A program made the position numbers and the translations under genes. The notes beneath the pieces are model-generated. The model had not been told where the DNA came from. It saw only the letters and a list, made by a program, of their open reading frames with translations, and did no database searches. This document shows, piece after piece, positions 9,533 through 19,017 of a stretch of DNA of 64,000 bases; position 1 is the first letter of the stretch; the number at the start of each line of letters is the position of its first letter. The DNA comes from Paraburkholderia lycopersici (lineage in GTDB: Bacteria > Pseudomonadota > Gammaproteobacteria > Burkholderiales > Burkholderiaceae), in assembly GCF_900096975.1 (NCBI RefSeq), contig NZ_FMYQ01000005.1:62001-126000 (forward strand), read 5' to 3'.

Positions 9533-9947
9533 TTCTCTTCTCCTGGCGGCCGCGAATGGCGACGCGCGTATGACGGGCACAGCCCACCTGTTTAATGTAT
9601 CGAAAACGGCGGCCGACCTTGGTAGCCATTTGTTTCGAATTGCAATCCCAACTGGGGGCCTCCCGGTCGTGCGTCAAGCCCGGCAGACGCGCCTGCGCGG
9701 GAAAAACGCTGCAAACCCGGCAGACGATGGGGTCATTCGCCGCCAGAAGGCCGAACCCGTCATTCTTACCGGCAAAACGGCGTCGCGACGCAACTTTCCC
9801 GGTAATGTTTGATTACAAATTGGTTGGACGAGTTCTACGGTCGTCAGGCCGTAAACGACGATGCCCGGTCCTCGAACCGGGCATCTCATCCCTCATCCTG
9901 TCAGCCGACGGCGCGCGCACGGTCGTCGGCGGGCGGCGAACGCTCCG
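9533..9947. other. 415-bp intergenic region with one hairpin
   Basis: No credible gene is seen. An inverted repeat GATGCCCGGT/ACCGGGCATC at about 9858-9884 could terminate the minus-strand gene at 9948-10109, although its T-run is weak. Confidence 0.4.
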
Positions 9948-10109
9948 CTATCCGACCTTGACGTAAGTGAACTCGCGCGTGACGTTCGGCGGCACATAGG
10001 CGCCGCTGATCCGCACGCGCGGCGTAAGACGCTTCTTCTGATCCCACCAGCGGCGGCGTTGAACGGGCGTAAGAAACCGCAAATGCTTTCGGTAAGCGAA
10101 GATGCTCAT
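9948..10109 (-). CDS. small basic hypothetical protein (53 aa)
   Basis: The ATG at 10109 is preceded by GGGGAG at good spacing, which favours it over the longer frame from 10241. The product is a compact basic protein (SIFAYRKHLRFLTPVQRRRW, then WDQKKRLTPRVRISGAYVPP) with no recognised domain. Dense Arg/Lys/Trp content suggests nucleic-acid or membrane contact, but this is a guess. Confidence 0.55.
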   Translation of the reverse strand: MSIFAYRKHLRFLTPVQRRRWWDQKKRLTPRVRISGAYVPPNVTREFTYVKVG

Positions 10110-10733
10110 GGTGAACTCCCCGAATCGGACTACCGACAGGAACAAACCCAATTGCACGACTGCAGCAACAAAACCGAAACGATGCCAAATATTGTGCTCA
10201 GATTTCGCGACAAAAATTGCGGTGTTGCGAGATAGTCGCACCTTTGCCGCCTATGCGTAATGCACCATTCATTGCGACTTCCTCATGCTGCGCTCGGGCT
10301 ATGGCATATCCGTACGCTTCACAAAGACTTCAGCAGAAATCGTGCCGGATATCGTTCCGCGCTTCTCAAGCGCCGGACGCGATGCCGCGGCCATCACATC
10401 GTCATATGTAGCCGCACCGCCGACACGTCATCGGTACGAAAGCGAACATTTCGCGCAGCGCGAGGCATCGGCGCAACACGCGTTATCGCGGCAGTATCCC
10501 CTCATGCGCAATCTGTCGGATTCACTGTAACGGTTCACGGAAAAACCTGACGCGAGAACAGCCAACTTTCGCGATGCCGAGGCGAGAGAGACGGCTCCGC
10601 GCCATCCGCTGGCCCCGCGCCGGAGCATCGATTGCGGGTCCTGGCAAGGCGTAAGCCGTGGTAATGTGGCGACGGCGCCCATGTGGCAACCATACGCAAC
10701 GTGCGCCACAGGACTCACCGACGAGAACGCACA
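10110..10733. other. 624-bp region without a supported gene
   Basis: The DNA is somewhat AT-richer than its surroundings. Several short plus-strand frames exist (for example 10285-10530), but none has a convincing ribosome-binding site or family match. I see no repeats of note. Confidence 0.4.
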
Positions 10734-11054
10734 ATGATCAAGGTCAGCATCCTCTATCCGTATCGCGAGAACGGGCGTTTCGACACCGGGTACTACTGCA
10801 CGCATCACATGCCGCTCGCGGCGAACCTGTTCGGCAGCGCGCTCAAGGGCTGGTCGGTCGACATCGGCATCAATGCCGGGCCGCCTGGCACGCCGCCGCC
10901 ATACGTCGCAGCCGGACACTTCCTGTTCGAGACGATGGACGCGTTCTACGCGGCGTTCCAGCCGCACGCCGGCACGCTCATCGACGACATTCCCAACTAC
11001 ACCGACGGCGGAAATGGCACGATTCTGGTCAGCGAGGTCAAGGTTTCCGTTTGA
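10734..11054 (+). CDS. EthD-family protein
   Basis: The start at 10734 (MIKVSILYPYRENGRFDTGY) matches the usual EthD N-terminus; the longer frame from 10683 adds an implausible basic leader. The 106-residue protein carries the family's small alpha/beta-barrel features, including YYCTHHMPLAANLFG near the N-terminus and FYAAFQPHAGTLIDDIPNYT in the second half. EthD proteins are dimeric ferredoxin-like folds found in ether and aromatic degradation contexts; the role here is unknown. Confidence 0.8.
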   Translation: MIKVSILYPYRENGRFDTGYYCTHHMPLAANLFGSALKGWSVDIGINAGPPGTPPPYVAAGHFLFETMDAFYAAFQPHAGTLIDDIPNYTDGGNGTILVSEVKVSV

Positions 11055-11168
11055 CCTGCCCCGCTCGACTGAACCTGGCTGAGCGGACCTGGACCACGCT
11101 CGACAAACCCGGTTCGGCCGCCACACGCCAAACGCCCCGCCACTCAACACACGAAGGAAACAACACCG

Positions 11169-11732
11169 ATGTTCGGCGATATCGCCCGCTTTCTGCTCAA
11201 TACGGTCTTCACGCTGTTCGGCGCGGCCCTGCTGATGCGCGCCTGGCTTCAGTTCGTGCGTGTGCCGCCGTACAACCCCGTGACCCACGCCATCCAGCAG
11301 GTCACCAACTGGCTCGTCTTGCCGCTGCGGCGCGTGATTCCCGGCGTGCGCGGCATCGACTGGGCCAGCGTGGTCGCGGCGTTGATCGCGGCCATCGCCT
11401 ATGTGCTGCTGATGGTGTGGATCGCGGGCGTCGATCCGCTTGGCCTTCTGCCGACGCTTCTGGTCGTTGCGCTGCTCACGCTCGTGAAATGGGCGCTCAA
11501 CCTGTTGATCTGGCTGACCATCCTGATGGCGCTGCTTTCCTGGCTCAATCCGCGTTCTGCGGCGATGCCTGTGCTCTACCAGTTGACGGCGCCGTTCCTC
11601 AACCCGCTGCGCCGCATCCTGCCGAACCTGGGCGGACTCGACCTCTCGCCGATTCTGCTCTTCGTGATCGTGCAGGTGCTGCTGATGGTGGTCACGCGCG
11701 CGGCGGTTTCGCTCACGTTGTTCGGCATTTGA
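11169..11732 (+). CDS. YggT family integral membrane protein
   Basis: The 187-residue protein contains two YggT repeats, each a pair of hydrophobic helices. The first spans about residues 5-75 with YNPVTHAIQQVTNWLVLPLR, and the second about 100-185 with NPRSAAMPVLYQLTAPFLNP and LRRILPNLGG. The family is widespread in bacteria and poorly characterised, with links to membrane integrity and division. A ribosome-binding site (AAGGAAA) precedes the ATG. Confidence 0.88.
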   Translation: MFGDIARFLLNTVFTLFGAALLMRAWLQFVRVPPYNPVTHAIQQVTNWLVLPLRRVIPGVRGIDWASVVAALIAAIAYVLLMVWIAGVDPLGLLPTLLVVALLTLVKWALNLLIWLTILMALLSWLNPRSAAMPVLYQLTAPFLNPLRRILPNLGGLDLSPILLFVIVQVLLMVVTRAAVSLTLFGI

Positions 11733-11805
11733 GCGCAGATTGGGTCTGTTCGCGCCGATCCGCTCACCCAGCGGCGCGGCGCGCGCCGCTTCTGTGGCCA
11801 CATCA

Positions 11806-11835
11806 TTGCGCAACCGGGCTGAAACCGCGTAAAAT
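11806..11835 (+). promoter_or_regulatory. promoter of tRNA-Gly
   Basis: TTGCGC (11806-11811) and TAAAAT (11830-11835) are separated by 18 bp and lie 10 bp before the tRNA. Confidence 0.5.
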
Positions 11836-11845
11836 GGCGCGCTCT

Positions 11846-11920
11846 GCGGGCGTCGTATAATGGCTATTACCCCAGCTTCCCAAGCTGGAGACGTGGGTTC
11901 GATTCCCATCGCCCGCTCCA
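11846..11920 (+). tRNA. tRNA-Gly (anticodon CCC)
   Basis: The acceptor arms GCGGGCG and CGCCCGC pair fully, with discriminator T and encoded CCA. The anticodon stem-loop is CCAGC-TTCCCAA-GCTGG, giving anticodon CCC. The T-loop GGTTCGATTCC is canonical. Length is 75 bases including CCA. Confidence 0.95.
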
Positions 11921-12153
11921 CGTCGGCTTGCTGACCTCTCTTCGAGGCGTCGAGCGCCCCTCCCAGGACGCCATCTCCGCCTCGCCGGCACCTGCCGGGC
12001 AGACCTGAACTCCTCCGTTGCACAATGCATTCTGGCGCGCCTCGGGTCCTCCCCGACGCGCCGTGAGCCGGTCACCAATTCTCCGATTCGCTCATTAGGC
12101 ACGACTGCCGCTTAACGACTCGCTGTGCGCCCTACGGTGCACCGGTCCCCCCG

Positions 12154-12378
12154 ATGGAAGAATTTTTCATGTCCCGGCGCAGCGCGATCACCTTGATTGT
12201 GCGCTCGCGCAACGCCCTCCTCGCCGACGCCGAAGAGCGCATGCCCGCCGACGCAGAACGCATGCACGCCGCCGCCGCGGATCTCACGCAACTGCTGCTC
12301 GACGTGCGCGCCGGTCGAGTGAATACGTTCGAGCTGAACAACCCTGCGCGGATTCGGGTCTTCATTTCCGCCGATTGA
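12154..12378 (+). CDS. small conserved hypothetical protein, paralogue of the one at 37423-37644
   Basis: The 74-residue protein has no known domain. It clearly resembles the protein encoded at 37423-37644: both start M[ED]xxFM[ST]R and share LLLDVRAGRV followed by an F-x2-N stretch and a closing RI-type segment. That shared N-terminus supports the ATG at 12154 over the internal one at 12169. It lies between tRNA-Gly and trmB. It is probably a Burkholderiales-specific small helical protein of unknown role. Confidence 0.7.
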   Translation: MEEFFMSRRSAITLIVRSRNALLADAEERMPADAERMHAAAADLTQLLLDVRAGRVNTFELNNPARIRVFISAD

Positions 12379-12455
12379 GCGCGCCGGTGAAACGCCACGA
12401 AAAAGGCAAGCCGATGGCCCGCCTGCCCCCCGCCGGAACCATCGGGCCGCGCTGA

Positions 12456-12461
12456 TATAAT
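12456..12461 (+). promoter_or_regulatory. consensus -10 element upstream of trmB
   Basis: A perfect TATAAT sits in GC-rich DNA, 267 bp before the trmB ATG. No good -35 hexamer is seen, so this is a moderate call. It would give a long leader that includes the 10-bp tandem repeat. Confidence 0.4.
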
Positions 12462-12534
12462 GCGCGACGGCTTCGGAGCCGCTGGGCTTCGAGCGCGCCG
12501 CACCCGCCCCGTCGACCGAAGGCCGTAGCCGTTT

Positions 12535-12592
12535 CGGGCAAACGGAAACGAGCGGAAACAAACGGGACCACGCGGCAACAAGCGGGAACATC
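12535..12592 (+). repeat. imperfect 10-bp tandem repeat in the trmB leader
   Basis: Five successive 10-bp units beginning CGG (consensus CGGRAACAAG) run from 12543 to 12592, preceded by one partial unit. They lie in the presumed 5' leader of trmB. Each unit carries a GGA/GGC core. Confidence 0.7.
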
Positions 12593-12727
12593 GGCCGTAT
12601 GGCACGCGGCCCGCAGTGGCCCGGCCAAGGCAGCGCATCTCGCGCCAGGCCCCTTTGCGCCAAAGGCGCATCCCGCCCCAGTTATCGCCAGCCGCGAAAT
12701 CCGCCGCTCTCATATCCATCCGCGAAG

Positions 12728-13510
12728 ATGACTCACGATCCCAACGACACAGTCGGACCCGACTGCACGCCGTCCGACGCACCGGACGCCGCCGCCAATA
12801 CGAACGCGCACTCCGACGCCCCCGCCGGCGACGCGCTGCACCACCGCCGTATCCGCAGTTTCGTGACCCGCGCCGGCCGCGTCTCGACCGGCCAGCGTCG
12901 CGCGCTCGACGAACTCGGTCCGCGCTTCGTCGTGCCGTACGCGCCCGAAGCCGCCGACTGGGACGCCGTGTTCGAGCGCCACGCGCCGCGCGTGCTGGAG
13001 ATCGGTTTCGGGATGGGCGCGAGCACCGCGGAGATTGCCGCGCTGCGGCCGCAAGATGACTTTCTCGGCGTCGAAGTCCACGAGCCGGGCGTCGGCGCAT
13101 TGCTCAAGCTGATCGGCGAGCAGAAGCTGGAGAACATCCGCATCATCCAGCACGACGCGGTGGAGGTGCTCGAGCACATGATCGCGCCCGCAAGCCTCGA
13201 CGGCGTGCACATCTTCTTCCCCGACCCGTGGCACAAGGCCCGCCACCACAAGCGCCGCCTGATTCAGCCGAAGTTCGTGGCACAGCTCGTCTCGCGCATG
13301 AAGCCGGGCGCCTATCTCCATTGCGCGACCGACTGGCAGAACTACGCCGAACAGATGCTGGAAGTGCTCGGCGCGGAACCCGCGCTCGAAAATACGGCCG
13401 CCGACTATGCGCCGCGCCCCGACTACCGTCCGGTGACGAAGTTCGAGCGACGCGGCCTGCGGCTTGGCCACGGCGTCTGGGATCTGGTGTTCCGCCGCCG
13501 CGCGGACTGA
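12728..13510 (+). CDS. trmB: tRNA (guanine-N7-)-methyltransferase
   Basis: TrmB methylates G46 in tRNA using S-adenosylmethionine. The ATG at 12728 gives 260 residues; the first ~45 are a low-complexity Asp/Ala-rich extension before the usual start of homology ([17 protein letters not shown]). The SAM-binding motif is [14 protein letters not shown], and the catalytic/tRNA-binding segment is [19 protein letters not shown]. Convergent with uppP, with a terminator between them. Confidence 0.95.
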   Translation: MTHDPNDTVGPDCTPSDAPDAAANTNAHSDAPAGDALHHRRIRSFVTRAGRVSTGQRRALDELGPRFVVPYAPEAADWDAVFERHAPRVLEIGFGMGASTAEIAALRPQDDFLGVEVHEPGVGALLKLIGEQKLENIRIIQHDAVEVLEHMIAPASLDGVHIFFPDPWHKARHHKRRLIQPKFVAQLVSRMKPGAYLHCATDWQNYAEQMLEVLGAEPALENTAADYAPRPDYRPVTKFERRGLRLGHGVWDLVFRRRAD

Positions 13511-13531
13511 AACCGCCGGTCGCAATGAAAC

Positions 13532-13570
13532 ACGGGCGCCGCGATGTCGTACGGCGCCCGTCGTGCTTTT
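13532..13570. terminator. terminator between trmB and uppP
   Basis: A ten-base inverted repeat ACGGGCGCCG/CGGCGCCCGT (13532-13561), followed by CGTGCTTTT, separates the two convergent genes. Confidence 0.7.
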
Positions 13571-14423
13571 AATCGTCCCAGCCGAGCCCGCCGCCATAGC
13601 CGAACAGCAGGATCACGAGGCCGAAAGCGATGCGGTACCAGGCGAAGGCCGTGAAATCGTGCGAAGCGACGAAGCGCAGCAACCAGCGCACGCACGCGAA
13701 CGCACTCACGAACGCGGCGACGAACCCGACGCCGAACAACCCCAGCCAGTCCACCGAGAGCGCCTGCCAGTTCTTGTGCAGTTCATAGACCGTCGCACCG
13801 AAGATCACCGGAATCGCAAGAAAAAACGAGAATTCGGTCGCGACGCGCCGTTCGAGGCCGAACAGCATCGCGCCGATGATGGTCGAGCCCGACCGCGACA
13901 TGCCCGGAATCAGCGCGAAACACTGCGCGCAACCGACTTTGAACGCATCGAGCAGCGTGATCTCGTCGAGCGACTTCACGCGCGCGCTGTGCTGCGCTGC
14001 GACCGGTAGCCCTTTTGGGCCGCGCATGCGGCTTTCGACCCAAAGGATGACTAGCCCGCCGCCGACCAGCGCCAATGCCACCGGCACCGGCGCGAACAAG
14101 ACCGACTTGATGGCTTTCTCGAACATCAGGCCAAGCACGACCGCCGGGATCGTGGCGACGATCACGTTCAGCGCGAAGCGCCGCGCATCGGGCCGGCTGG
14201 GCAGGCCCACGACGACGTCGCCGATCTTGCGCCGAAACTCCCAGCACACCGCGAGAATCGCGCCCAACTGGATCACGACGTCGAAAGTCTTCGCATATTC
14301 GCCCTCGAAATCGAGCACGCTGCCGACAACGATCAGATGCCCCGTGCTCGACACCGGCAGAAACTCCGTGAGCCCCTCGACGATGCCGAGAATCAAGGCC
14401 TTGCAGGTCAAAATCCAGTCCAT
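13569..14423 (-). CDS. uppP: undecaprenyl-diphosphate phosphatase
   Basis: UppP (BacA) recycles the undecaprenyl lipid carrier for cell-wall synthesis and confers bacitracin tolerance. The ATG at 14423 ([20 protein letters not shown]) is the standard start, giving 284 residues. The two family signatures are visible: [17 protein letters not shown] near the N-terminus and [15 protein letters not shown] in the second half. Eight or so membrane segments are evident. The frame continues upstream of 14423 only by chance. Confidence 0.96.
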   Translation of the reverse strand: MDWILTCKALILGIVEGLTEFLPVSSTGHLIVVGSVLDFEGEYAKTFDVVIQLGAILAVCWEFRRKIGDVVVGLPSRPDARRFALNVIVATIPAVVLGLMFEKAIKSVLFAPVPVALALVGGGLVILWVESRMRGPKGLPVAAQHSARVKSLDEITLLDAFKVGCAQCFALIPGMSRSGSTIIGAMLFGLERRVATEFSFFLAIPVIFGATVYELHKNWQALSVDWLGLFGVGFVAAFVSAFACVRWLLRFVASHDFTAFAWYRIAFGLVILLFGYGGGLGWDD

Positions 14424-14521
14424 CCCTTTTCTTCCTCTTCTTCGCGAGAACGGGCGTCGGAACGGCGCGCACGCCGCGCCGCGCGACCGACAACGGCCGC
14501 GCGCGCCAGCGTTTTGTCCGC

Positions 14522-15109
14522 TTACTTCTCGACGATCTGCACGCGTATGCCGTTTGTAAGGATGGTGATTGTACCGGGTTCGTAATTGACGCCGGCAAAT
14601 TGCAGTTGATCCGGCTTGAAGGTATAGACGGGATAGTTGTCGAGCAACTGGGTGGCGGCGAGCGCCGCGACCGCCCCCACCTGGGGCGCATAGGCGGCGG
14701 CACCGCCGGCCATGTCGACGCCGTCGACCGAGGGCGACCTGAGCACGACGGCGCGGCTCGCGCTGTCGTAGGCAAGCTCGCTCGAGACCGTAAACGCACC
14801 GCTCACGGGCTGCTGCATGAGCGGGCTTTCGAGGTGCGCGTCGAGCCGCACCGCCACGCGGTTGCGATCGGGCTGCAGCGTCACGACGGGGTTCGTGAGC
14901 GAGACGTCGAAGATTTGCTGCATCGAGCGGCGATACGGAAACTTGCGCTGTACCGCGTCCTGCACCTGCTGCTGCGAAAACGTGTAGTGGTCGGGAATGA
15001 ACGGGAATATCCCCGTCGCACACGCGCCCAGCGACATGGCCGTACCCGTCGCGGCACAGGCCGCGAGCAGGAAGGCGCGCCGGGAAACGCGCGTTGCGTG
15101 GTGGATCAT
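14522..15109 (-). CDS. DUF1439 family lipoprotein
   Basis: The ATG at 15109 has GGAGA upstream and begins a signal sequence with a twin-arginine-like RRAF and a lipobox-like LGAC near residue 30, so the mature protein is probably a lipoprotein. The 195-residue product matches the DUF1439 pattern: [20 protein letters not shown], then beta-rich segments and the closing [14 protein letters not shown]. Function unknown; the family is periplasmic (YceB-like). It lies 98 bp upstream of uppP on the same strand. Confidence 0.82.
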   Translation of the reverse strand: MIHHATRVSRRAFLLAACAATGTAMSLGACATGIFPFIPDHYTFSQQQVQDAVQRKFPYRRSMQQIFDVSLTNPVVTLQPDRNRVAVRLDAHLESPLMQQPVSGAFTVSSELAYDSASRAVVLRSPSVDGVDMAGGAAAYAPQVGAVAALAATQLLDNYPVYTFKPDQLQFAGVNYEPGTITILTNGIRVQIVEK

Positions 15110-15381
15110 GCGAAATCTCCTTGTTTGGCCGGGTCTGGTCGGCGGTTTGCGCCAATATCTGCGCGCCGCCGTCATTCTGGCGCATCCCGGCGGGCGCTGA
15201 CATGTTGCGCGCGATTCAGCGCACATCCCGGGGCGCGGCCGCCCCTGCCTCTGGATCAAGTACAGGCCAATGAGCGCTCGCCAACACTTCGGTTCATCTC
15301 CTCGACTCTTTACCGGGGAACGCGGGTATGCTGGTTTTGGCCCTGCGTCTGCAGCTCCTGTTACAGGTCGAACCGGATAAA

Positions 15382-16578
15382 ATGATAAGCCCTACTAATC
15401 CTGTTTCGGTTATCGTAGCCCTGCTTCTCGCACTGGCTACAGCCAAAGTATTGATTCGTCAATTCGGCGCACCCGATACGCAAGGGCGATTCGCAACTAT
15501 TGACGGATTGAGAGGATATCTGGCGCTTCTTGTTTTCTTACACCATTCCTGTATATGGTATTTTTACCTCAGGACTTCCGCGTTCGAATCCCCTCCGTCG
15601 AACTTCTTCGCCAATATTGGAAGAGCCGGCGTAGCCCTGTTTTTCATGATTACCGGCTTTCTGTTTGCGACCAAAATAATTGACGCAAAAACAAAAGGGA
15701 TGGACTGGATAAGGCTCTATGTCTCCCGATTTTTGCGGCTTGCACCTCTATACGCGTTCGCAATGGCGCTGCTTTTTATATCGGTCGCGGCGGTTTCGGG
15801 ATTCGCGCTCATCGACTCACCTGTCACATTGGCGATCAATGCATTGAAATGGATAGGATTTACGGTCCTCGGAGAACCAGATCTAAACGGAGTGGAAAGC
15901 ACGAAGCTCATTTTGGCCGGAGTGCCATGGACGCTTGCCTATGAATGGGCTTTCTATCTTTGCCTGCCTTTGTTGTCGATCTTGATCGGCGCCATACCGC
16001 CGTTTCCCATTCTGGCGATTGGATTCGCCGGCACGTTGTGCTTTATAAAGATTCACGCGCTGCCGATATTTGTGGCGCCATTTTTTAGCGGAATTCTTGT
16101 AGCGCTGCTCGTTCGCCGAATCTGGTTCCGCCAAATTGCCGAAAGAAGAATATCCTCGCTCATCGCGATCGCCGTTGTATTCTCGGCACTGATTTTATTC
16201 CCGACAACTTATTCCCGCATCCCGCTCGTTCTCCTCTCCGTTGGCTTTGCTTTGATCGCAGGAGGCGCCACATTGTTCGGCACACTGACCAACCCGCTCT
16301 CCCGCATGCTGGGAGAGATGGCTTACAGCATATATCTTTTGCATGGACTTGTTTTATTTACGCTTTTCCATTTCATTATTGGCAACTATAACGCAAGATT
16401 ACTATCCCCCGTGGAATACTGGACTTCAATTTCATTGACGACCCCCGTGCTGATCCTGATTAGTTTTACAACGTTTAATTGCATTGAAAAGCCCGCCATG
16501 CAATACACGGAAAGGGTTGCCAGCTGGATTCGCCAGGCAATAACCATAAGGCAGGGCGCTTCTGAGAAATCTTTTTGA
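15382..16578 (+). CDS. acyltransferase 3 (OafA/YrhL-type) family protein
   Basis: The product (398 residues from ATG 15382; an alternative ATG at 15328 adds 18) is an integral membrane O-acyltransferase with about ten helices. Family marks are the N-terminal FATIDGLRGYLALLVFLHHS, with the active-site histidine, and RAGVALFFMITGFLFA. Such enzymes modify surface glycans such as O-antigen or exopolysaccharide. The gene is clearly AT-richer than its neighbours and uses codons such as ATA, AGA and TTA, which suggests horizontal acquisition. No glycan operon is adjacent. Confidence 0.85.
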   Translation: MISPTNPVSVIVALLLALATAKVLIRQFGAPDTQGRFATIDGLRGYLALLVFLHHSCIWYFYLRTSAFESPPSNFFANIGRAGVALFFMITGFLFATKIIDAKTKGMDWIRLYVSRFLRLAPLYAFAMALLFISVAAVSGFALIDSPVTLAINALKWIGFTVLGEPDLNGVESTKLILAGVPWTLAYEWAFYLCLPLLSILIGAIPPFPILAIGFAGTLCFIKIHALPIFVAPFFSGILVALLVRRIWFRQIAERRISSLIAIAVVFSALILFPTTYSRIPLVLLSVGFALIAGGATLFGTLTNPLSRMLGEMAYSIYLLHGLVLFTLFHFIIGNYNARLLSPVEYWTSISLTTPVLILISFTTFNCIEKPAMQYTERVASWIRQAITIRQGASEKSF

Positions 16579-16703
16579 TTCGAGGAAGAAACCCGGGTTT
16601 CGGAAGCGAGCGCGGAAAGTCGCCTGCATCGTGTCTGGTCGCCACGAGCCTGGTTGCTTCAACCGTTGCCGGAGTCATTGTCAGTTGCCTCGAATCTGCG
16701 CCG

Positions 16704-16991
16704 TCAAGGTGAAGTCAGCATTTCAAGCCGCGCTAGCCACGAGATGGCCGCGCCGCGATTTTCACCGCACATTTCGATGGACGGGACCAGATTGCCGCAA
16801 ACGGCCGGCCGGCGCGGATCACCGAACAGTTTGCAGCGATTGTCGGCGGTGAGTTGCACGCATCGCACGCCCGCGGGCTTTCCATCGGCCATGCCCGGGA
16901 TGGGGGTCGTGATGGACGGCGCGATGCAGCACGCGCCGCACCCGGGGCGGCAAGCAGGGGCTGAGACATCGGATGAAAAAACGGCGCTCAC
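16704..16991 (-). CDS. YkgJ-family cysteine-cluster protein
   Basis: I chose the GTG at 16991 because AGGAAAC lies just upstream and the cysteine motif follows directly ([14 protein letters not shown]). The 95-residue protein has the family's further cysteines in [27 protein letters not shown] and MCGENR, consistent with a zinc or Fe-S site. The molecular role is not known. The open frame reaching back to 17303 is much longer than the family and is not used. Confidence 0.82.
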   Translation of the reverse strand: MSAVFSSDVSAPACRPGCGACCIAPSITTPIPGMADGKPAGVRCVQLTADNRCKLFGDPRRPAVCGNLVPSIEMCGENRGAAISWLARLEMLTSP

Positions 16992-17247
16992 TTCGGTTTC
17001 CTGACACTCGGAATGAAAATTCGGGATGAATCTAAAAAAACATGTCCGCCGCGCGCGGCCATGAACGCCGCGGGGAACCAGACGCATTGTGCCATCGCCG
17101 CATGCGACCTTTTTACACAATCGCGGGTTCGGACGCCCTCTTACACTTTGTACTTCTGGCGCTGTAGGACACGCCACCTGCGCGCAGCCGACGGCGGCGC
17201 CGGACGCTGCTGCCTGCCCAGGCGCCGCTTTTCCACGAGAGCCTTGC

Positions 17248-18633
17248 ATGAGCGACGCTGACCTGCTCTTTCGCCCCGACCTGCTCGCCAAATACGGCGC
17301 CAACGGCCCGCGCTACACGTCCTATCCCACCGCCCTGCAGTTCCGCGACGACTTCGATCCCGCCGACTATTGCCGCGCCGCCGCCGATCCGGGCGCAAGC
17401 GAAACCGACCTCTCGCTGTACTTCCACATCCCATTTTGCGACACCGTCTGTTTCTATTGCGGCTGCAACAAGGTCATCACGAAGAACCGGGCGCGCGCCA
17501 AGCCGTATCTCGAACAGATGATCCGCGAACTGGAGCTGCAGGCCGCGCTGTTCGACACGAAGCGGCCGGTTTCGCAGTTGCATTGGGGCGGCGGCACGCC
17601 GACCTTCCTCTCACTCGACGAGATGAGCGCGCTCATGGCCGCCACGCGCGACCATTTCGCGCTGCGGCCCGACGACGAAGGCGAGTACTCGATCGAGATC
17701 GACCCGCGCGAAGCCACGGCGCAGACCATCGCGCATCTGCGCTCGCTCGGCTTCAACCGGCTGAGCCTCGGCGTCCAGGACTTCGACCCGGTCGTGCAGC
17801 AGGCGGTCAATCGCATCCAGCCGCTCGAGTTGACCGTCGACGTCATGAACGCCGCGCGTGCGAACGGCTTCGAATCGGTCAGCGTGGATTTGATCTACGG
17901 CCTGCCGCATCAGAACGTCAAAACCTTTCGCCGGACCCTCGAAACGATGCTGCTGCTCGCGCCCGACCGCATCTCGGTATTCGGCTACGCGCACATGCCG
18001 CATCTGTTCAAGATGCAGCGTCAGATGGCCGCCGACGCACTGCCCACGCCGGCCACGCGCCTCGCGTTGCTGCAGCTCGTAATCGAGCAGTTGACCGAGG
18101 CCGGCTACGTCTACATCGGCATGGACCATTTCGCGCTGCCCACCGACGAACTCGCGCGCGCCCAGGCGCAACGCACGCTGCACCGCAATTTCCAGGGTTA
18201 CAGCACGCGCGCCGATTGCGACCTGATCGGCTTCGGCGCGTCGGCCATCGGCAAGGTCGGCGACGTCTATGCGCAAAACGCCAAAGACCTGATCGGCTAC
18301 GGCACGGCAATCGGCGCAGGAAAGCTGGCCATCACGAAAGGCGTGCGGCTCACCGCCGACGACCGCCTGCGCCGCGACATCATCACGGAACTCATGTGCA
18401 ATCTGGAACTGCGCTACGACGAGTTCGAAGCGGCCTACGGCGTGCGCTTCCCGGCAGCCTTTGCCGCCGAACTCGAACGTCTGCGCGAATTCGAACGCGA
18501 CGGGCTCGTGGCACGCAGCACCGACCGGCTCGAAGTGCTGCCGGCCGGGCGCATGTTGGTGCGCAACATCGCGATGGTCTTCGACCGCTACCTTGGCGCG
18601 CAGCAGGCGGAGCGCTTTTCGCGAACGATCTGA
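17248..18633 (+). CDS. hemN: oxygen-independent coproporphyrinogen III oxidase
   Basis: HemN is a radical-SAM enzyme that decarboxylates coproporphyrinogen III under low oxygen in haem synthesis. The ATG at 17248 gives 461 residues, matching the family. The N-terminus contains [13 protein letters not shown], the Fe-S motif is [10 protein letters not shown], followed by [12 protein letters not shown] and [20 protein letters not shown]. The C-terminal HemN domain follows. I see no clear Anr/FNR box in the 250 bp upstream. Confidence 0.95.
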   Translation: MSDADLLFRPDLLAKYGANGPRYTSYPTALQFRDDFDPADYCRAAADPGASETDLSLYFHIPFCDTVCFYCGCNKVITKNRARAKPYLEQMIRELELQAALFDTKRPVSQLHWGGGTPTFLSLDEMSALMAATRDHFALRPDDEGEYSIEIDPREATAQTIAHLRSLGFNRLSLGVQDFDPVVQQAVNRIQPLELTVDVMNAARANGFESVSVDLIYGLPHQNVKTFRRTLETMLLLAPDRISVFGYAHMPHLFKMQRQMAADALPTPATRLALLQLVIEQLTEAGYVYIGMDHFALPTDELARAQAQRTLHRNFQGYSTRADCDLIGFGASAIGKVGDVYAQNAKDLIGYGTAIGAGKLAITKGVRLTADDRLRRDIITELMCNLELRYDEFEAAYGVRFPAAFAAELERLREFERDGLVARSTDRLEVLPAGRMLVRNIAMVFDRYLGAQQAERFSRTI

Positions 18634-18648
18634 CCGGCCGGTGCGTGG

Positions 18649-18677
18649 TTGCCTCGGCAGGCAATTTACGTCATAAT
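18649..18677 (+). promoter_or_regulatory. promoter of tRNA-Leu
   Basis: TTGCCT (18649-18654) and CATAAT (18672-18677) are spaced by 17 bp, ~50 bp before the tRNA. Confidence 0.5.
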
Positions 18678-18726
18678 TTGCGGCTACTCCGAACGTTCGC
18701 TTACTGGCGTTTGGGCAATGATGTAC

Positions 18727-18811
18727 GCCTCGGTGGTGAAATTGGTAGACGCGCCGGACTCAAAATCCGGTTCCGAAAGGAGTGCCGGTTCGATTCCGGC
18801 CCGAGGCACCA
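18727..18811 (+). tRNA. tRNA-Leu (anticodon CAA)
   Basis: The acceptor arms GCCTCGG and CCGAGGC pair, with discriminator A and encoded CCA. The anticodon arm CCGGA-CTCAAAA-TCCGG gives CAA, and a long variable arm (TTCCGAAAGGAGT region) marks a class II tRNA. Its 3' end is the integration site of the adjacent element. Confidence 0.95.
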
Positions 18812-18820
18812 AAGAATATC
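18793..18820 (+). repeat. attL: tRNA-Leu end of the integrated element
   Basis: The last 16 bases of the tRNA plus flank (ATTCCGGCCCGAGG, then CACCAAAGAATAT) recur at 36188-36213 with one missing G. The integrase gene lies just inside this copy. Confidence 0.85.
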
Positions 18821-18846
18821 CGAACGTTCACAACGTTCCCCCAAAG

Positions 18847-18879
18847 AACCCCGCCAGACCTAGTCTCGCGGGGTTTTTT
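18847..18879 (+). terminator. terminator downstream of tRNA-Leu
   Basis: AACCCCGC and GCGGGGTT flank a loop and are followed by a six-T run. It stands inside the element, on the P' side of attL. Confidence 0.7.
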
Positions 18880-19017
18880 GTTGCAAACTACTCCCAGCTT
18901 TCACCAGCGCCAACAACCCCCAAGCGGGGGTTCTTCCGGGGGTTGTCCAGCATTCGGACAAATCGGTGGTGAAAAAGACCCCCGAAAACACCCCCGCGAA
19001 TGCTGCCGGAGCACTCC

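Noticed and set aside
14424..15203. Upstream extension of the uppP frame
   Set aside because: UppP starts at 14423; the extension overlaps the DUF1439 lipoprotein gene in a different frame.
16992..17303. N-terminal extension of the YkgJ-family gene
   Set aside because: The family begins close to the first cysteine motif, and a ribosome-binding site precedes the GTG at 16991.
17370..18863. Long plus-strand frame of ~497 codons over hemN
   Set aside because: It is an Arg-rich shadow frame of hemN, which has intact catalytic motifs in another frame.
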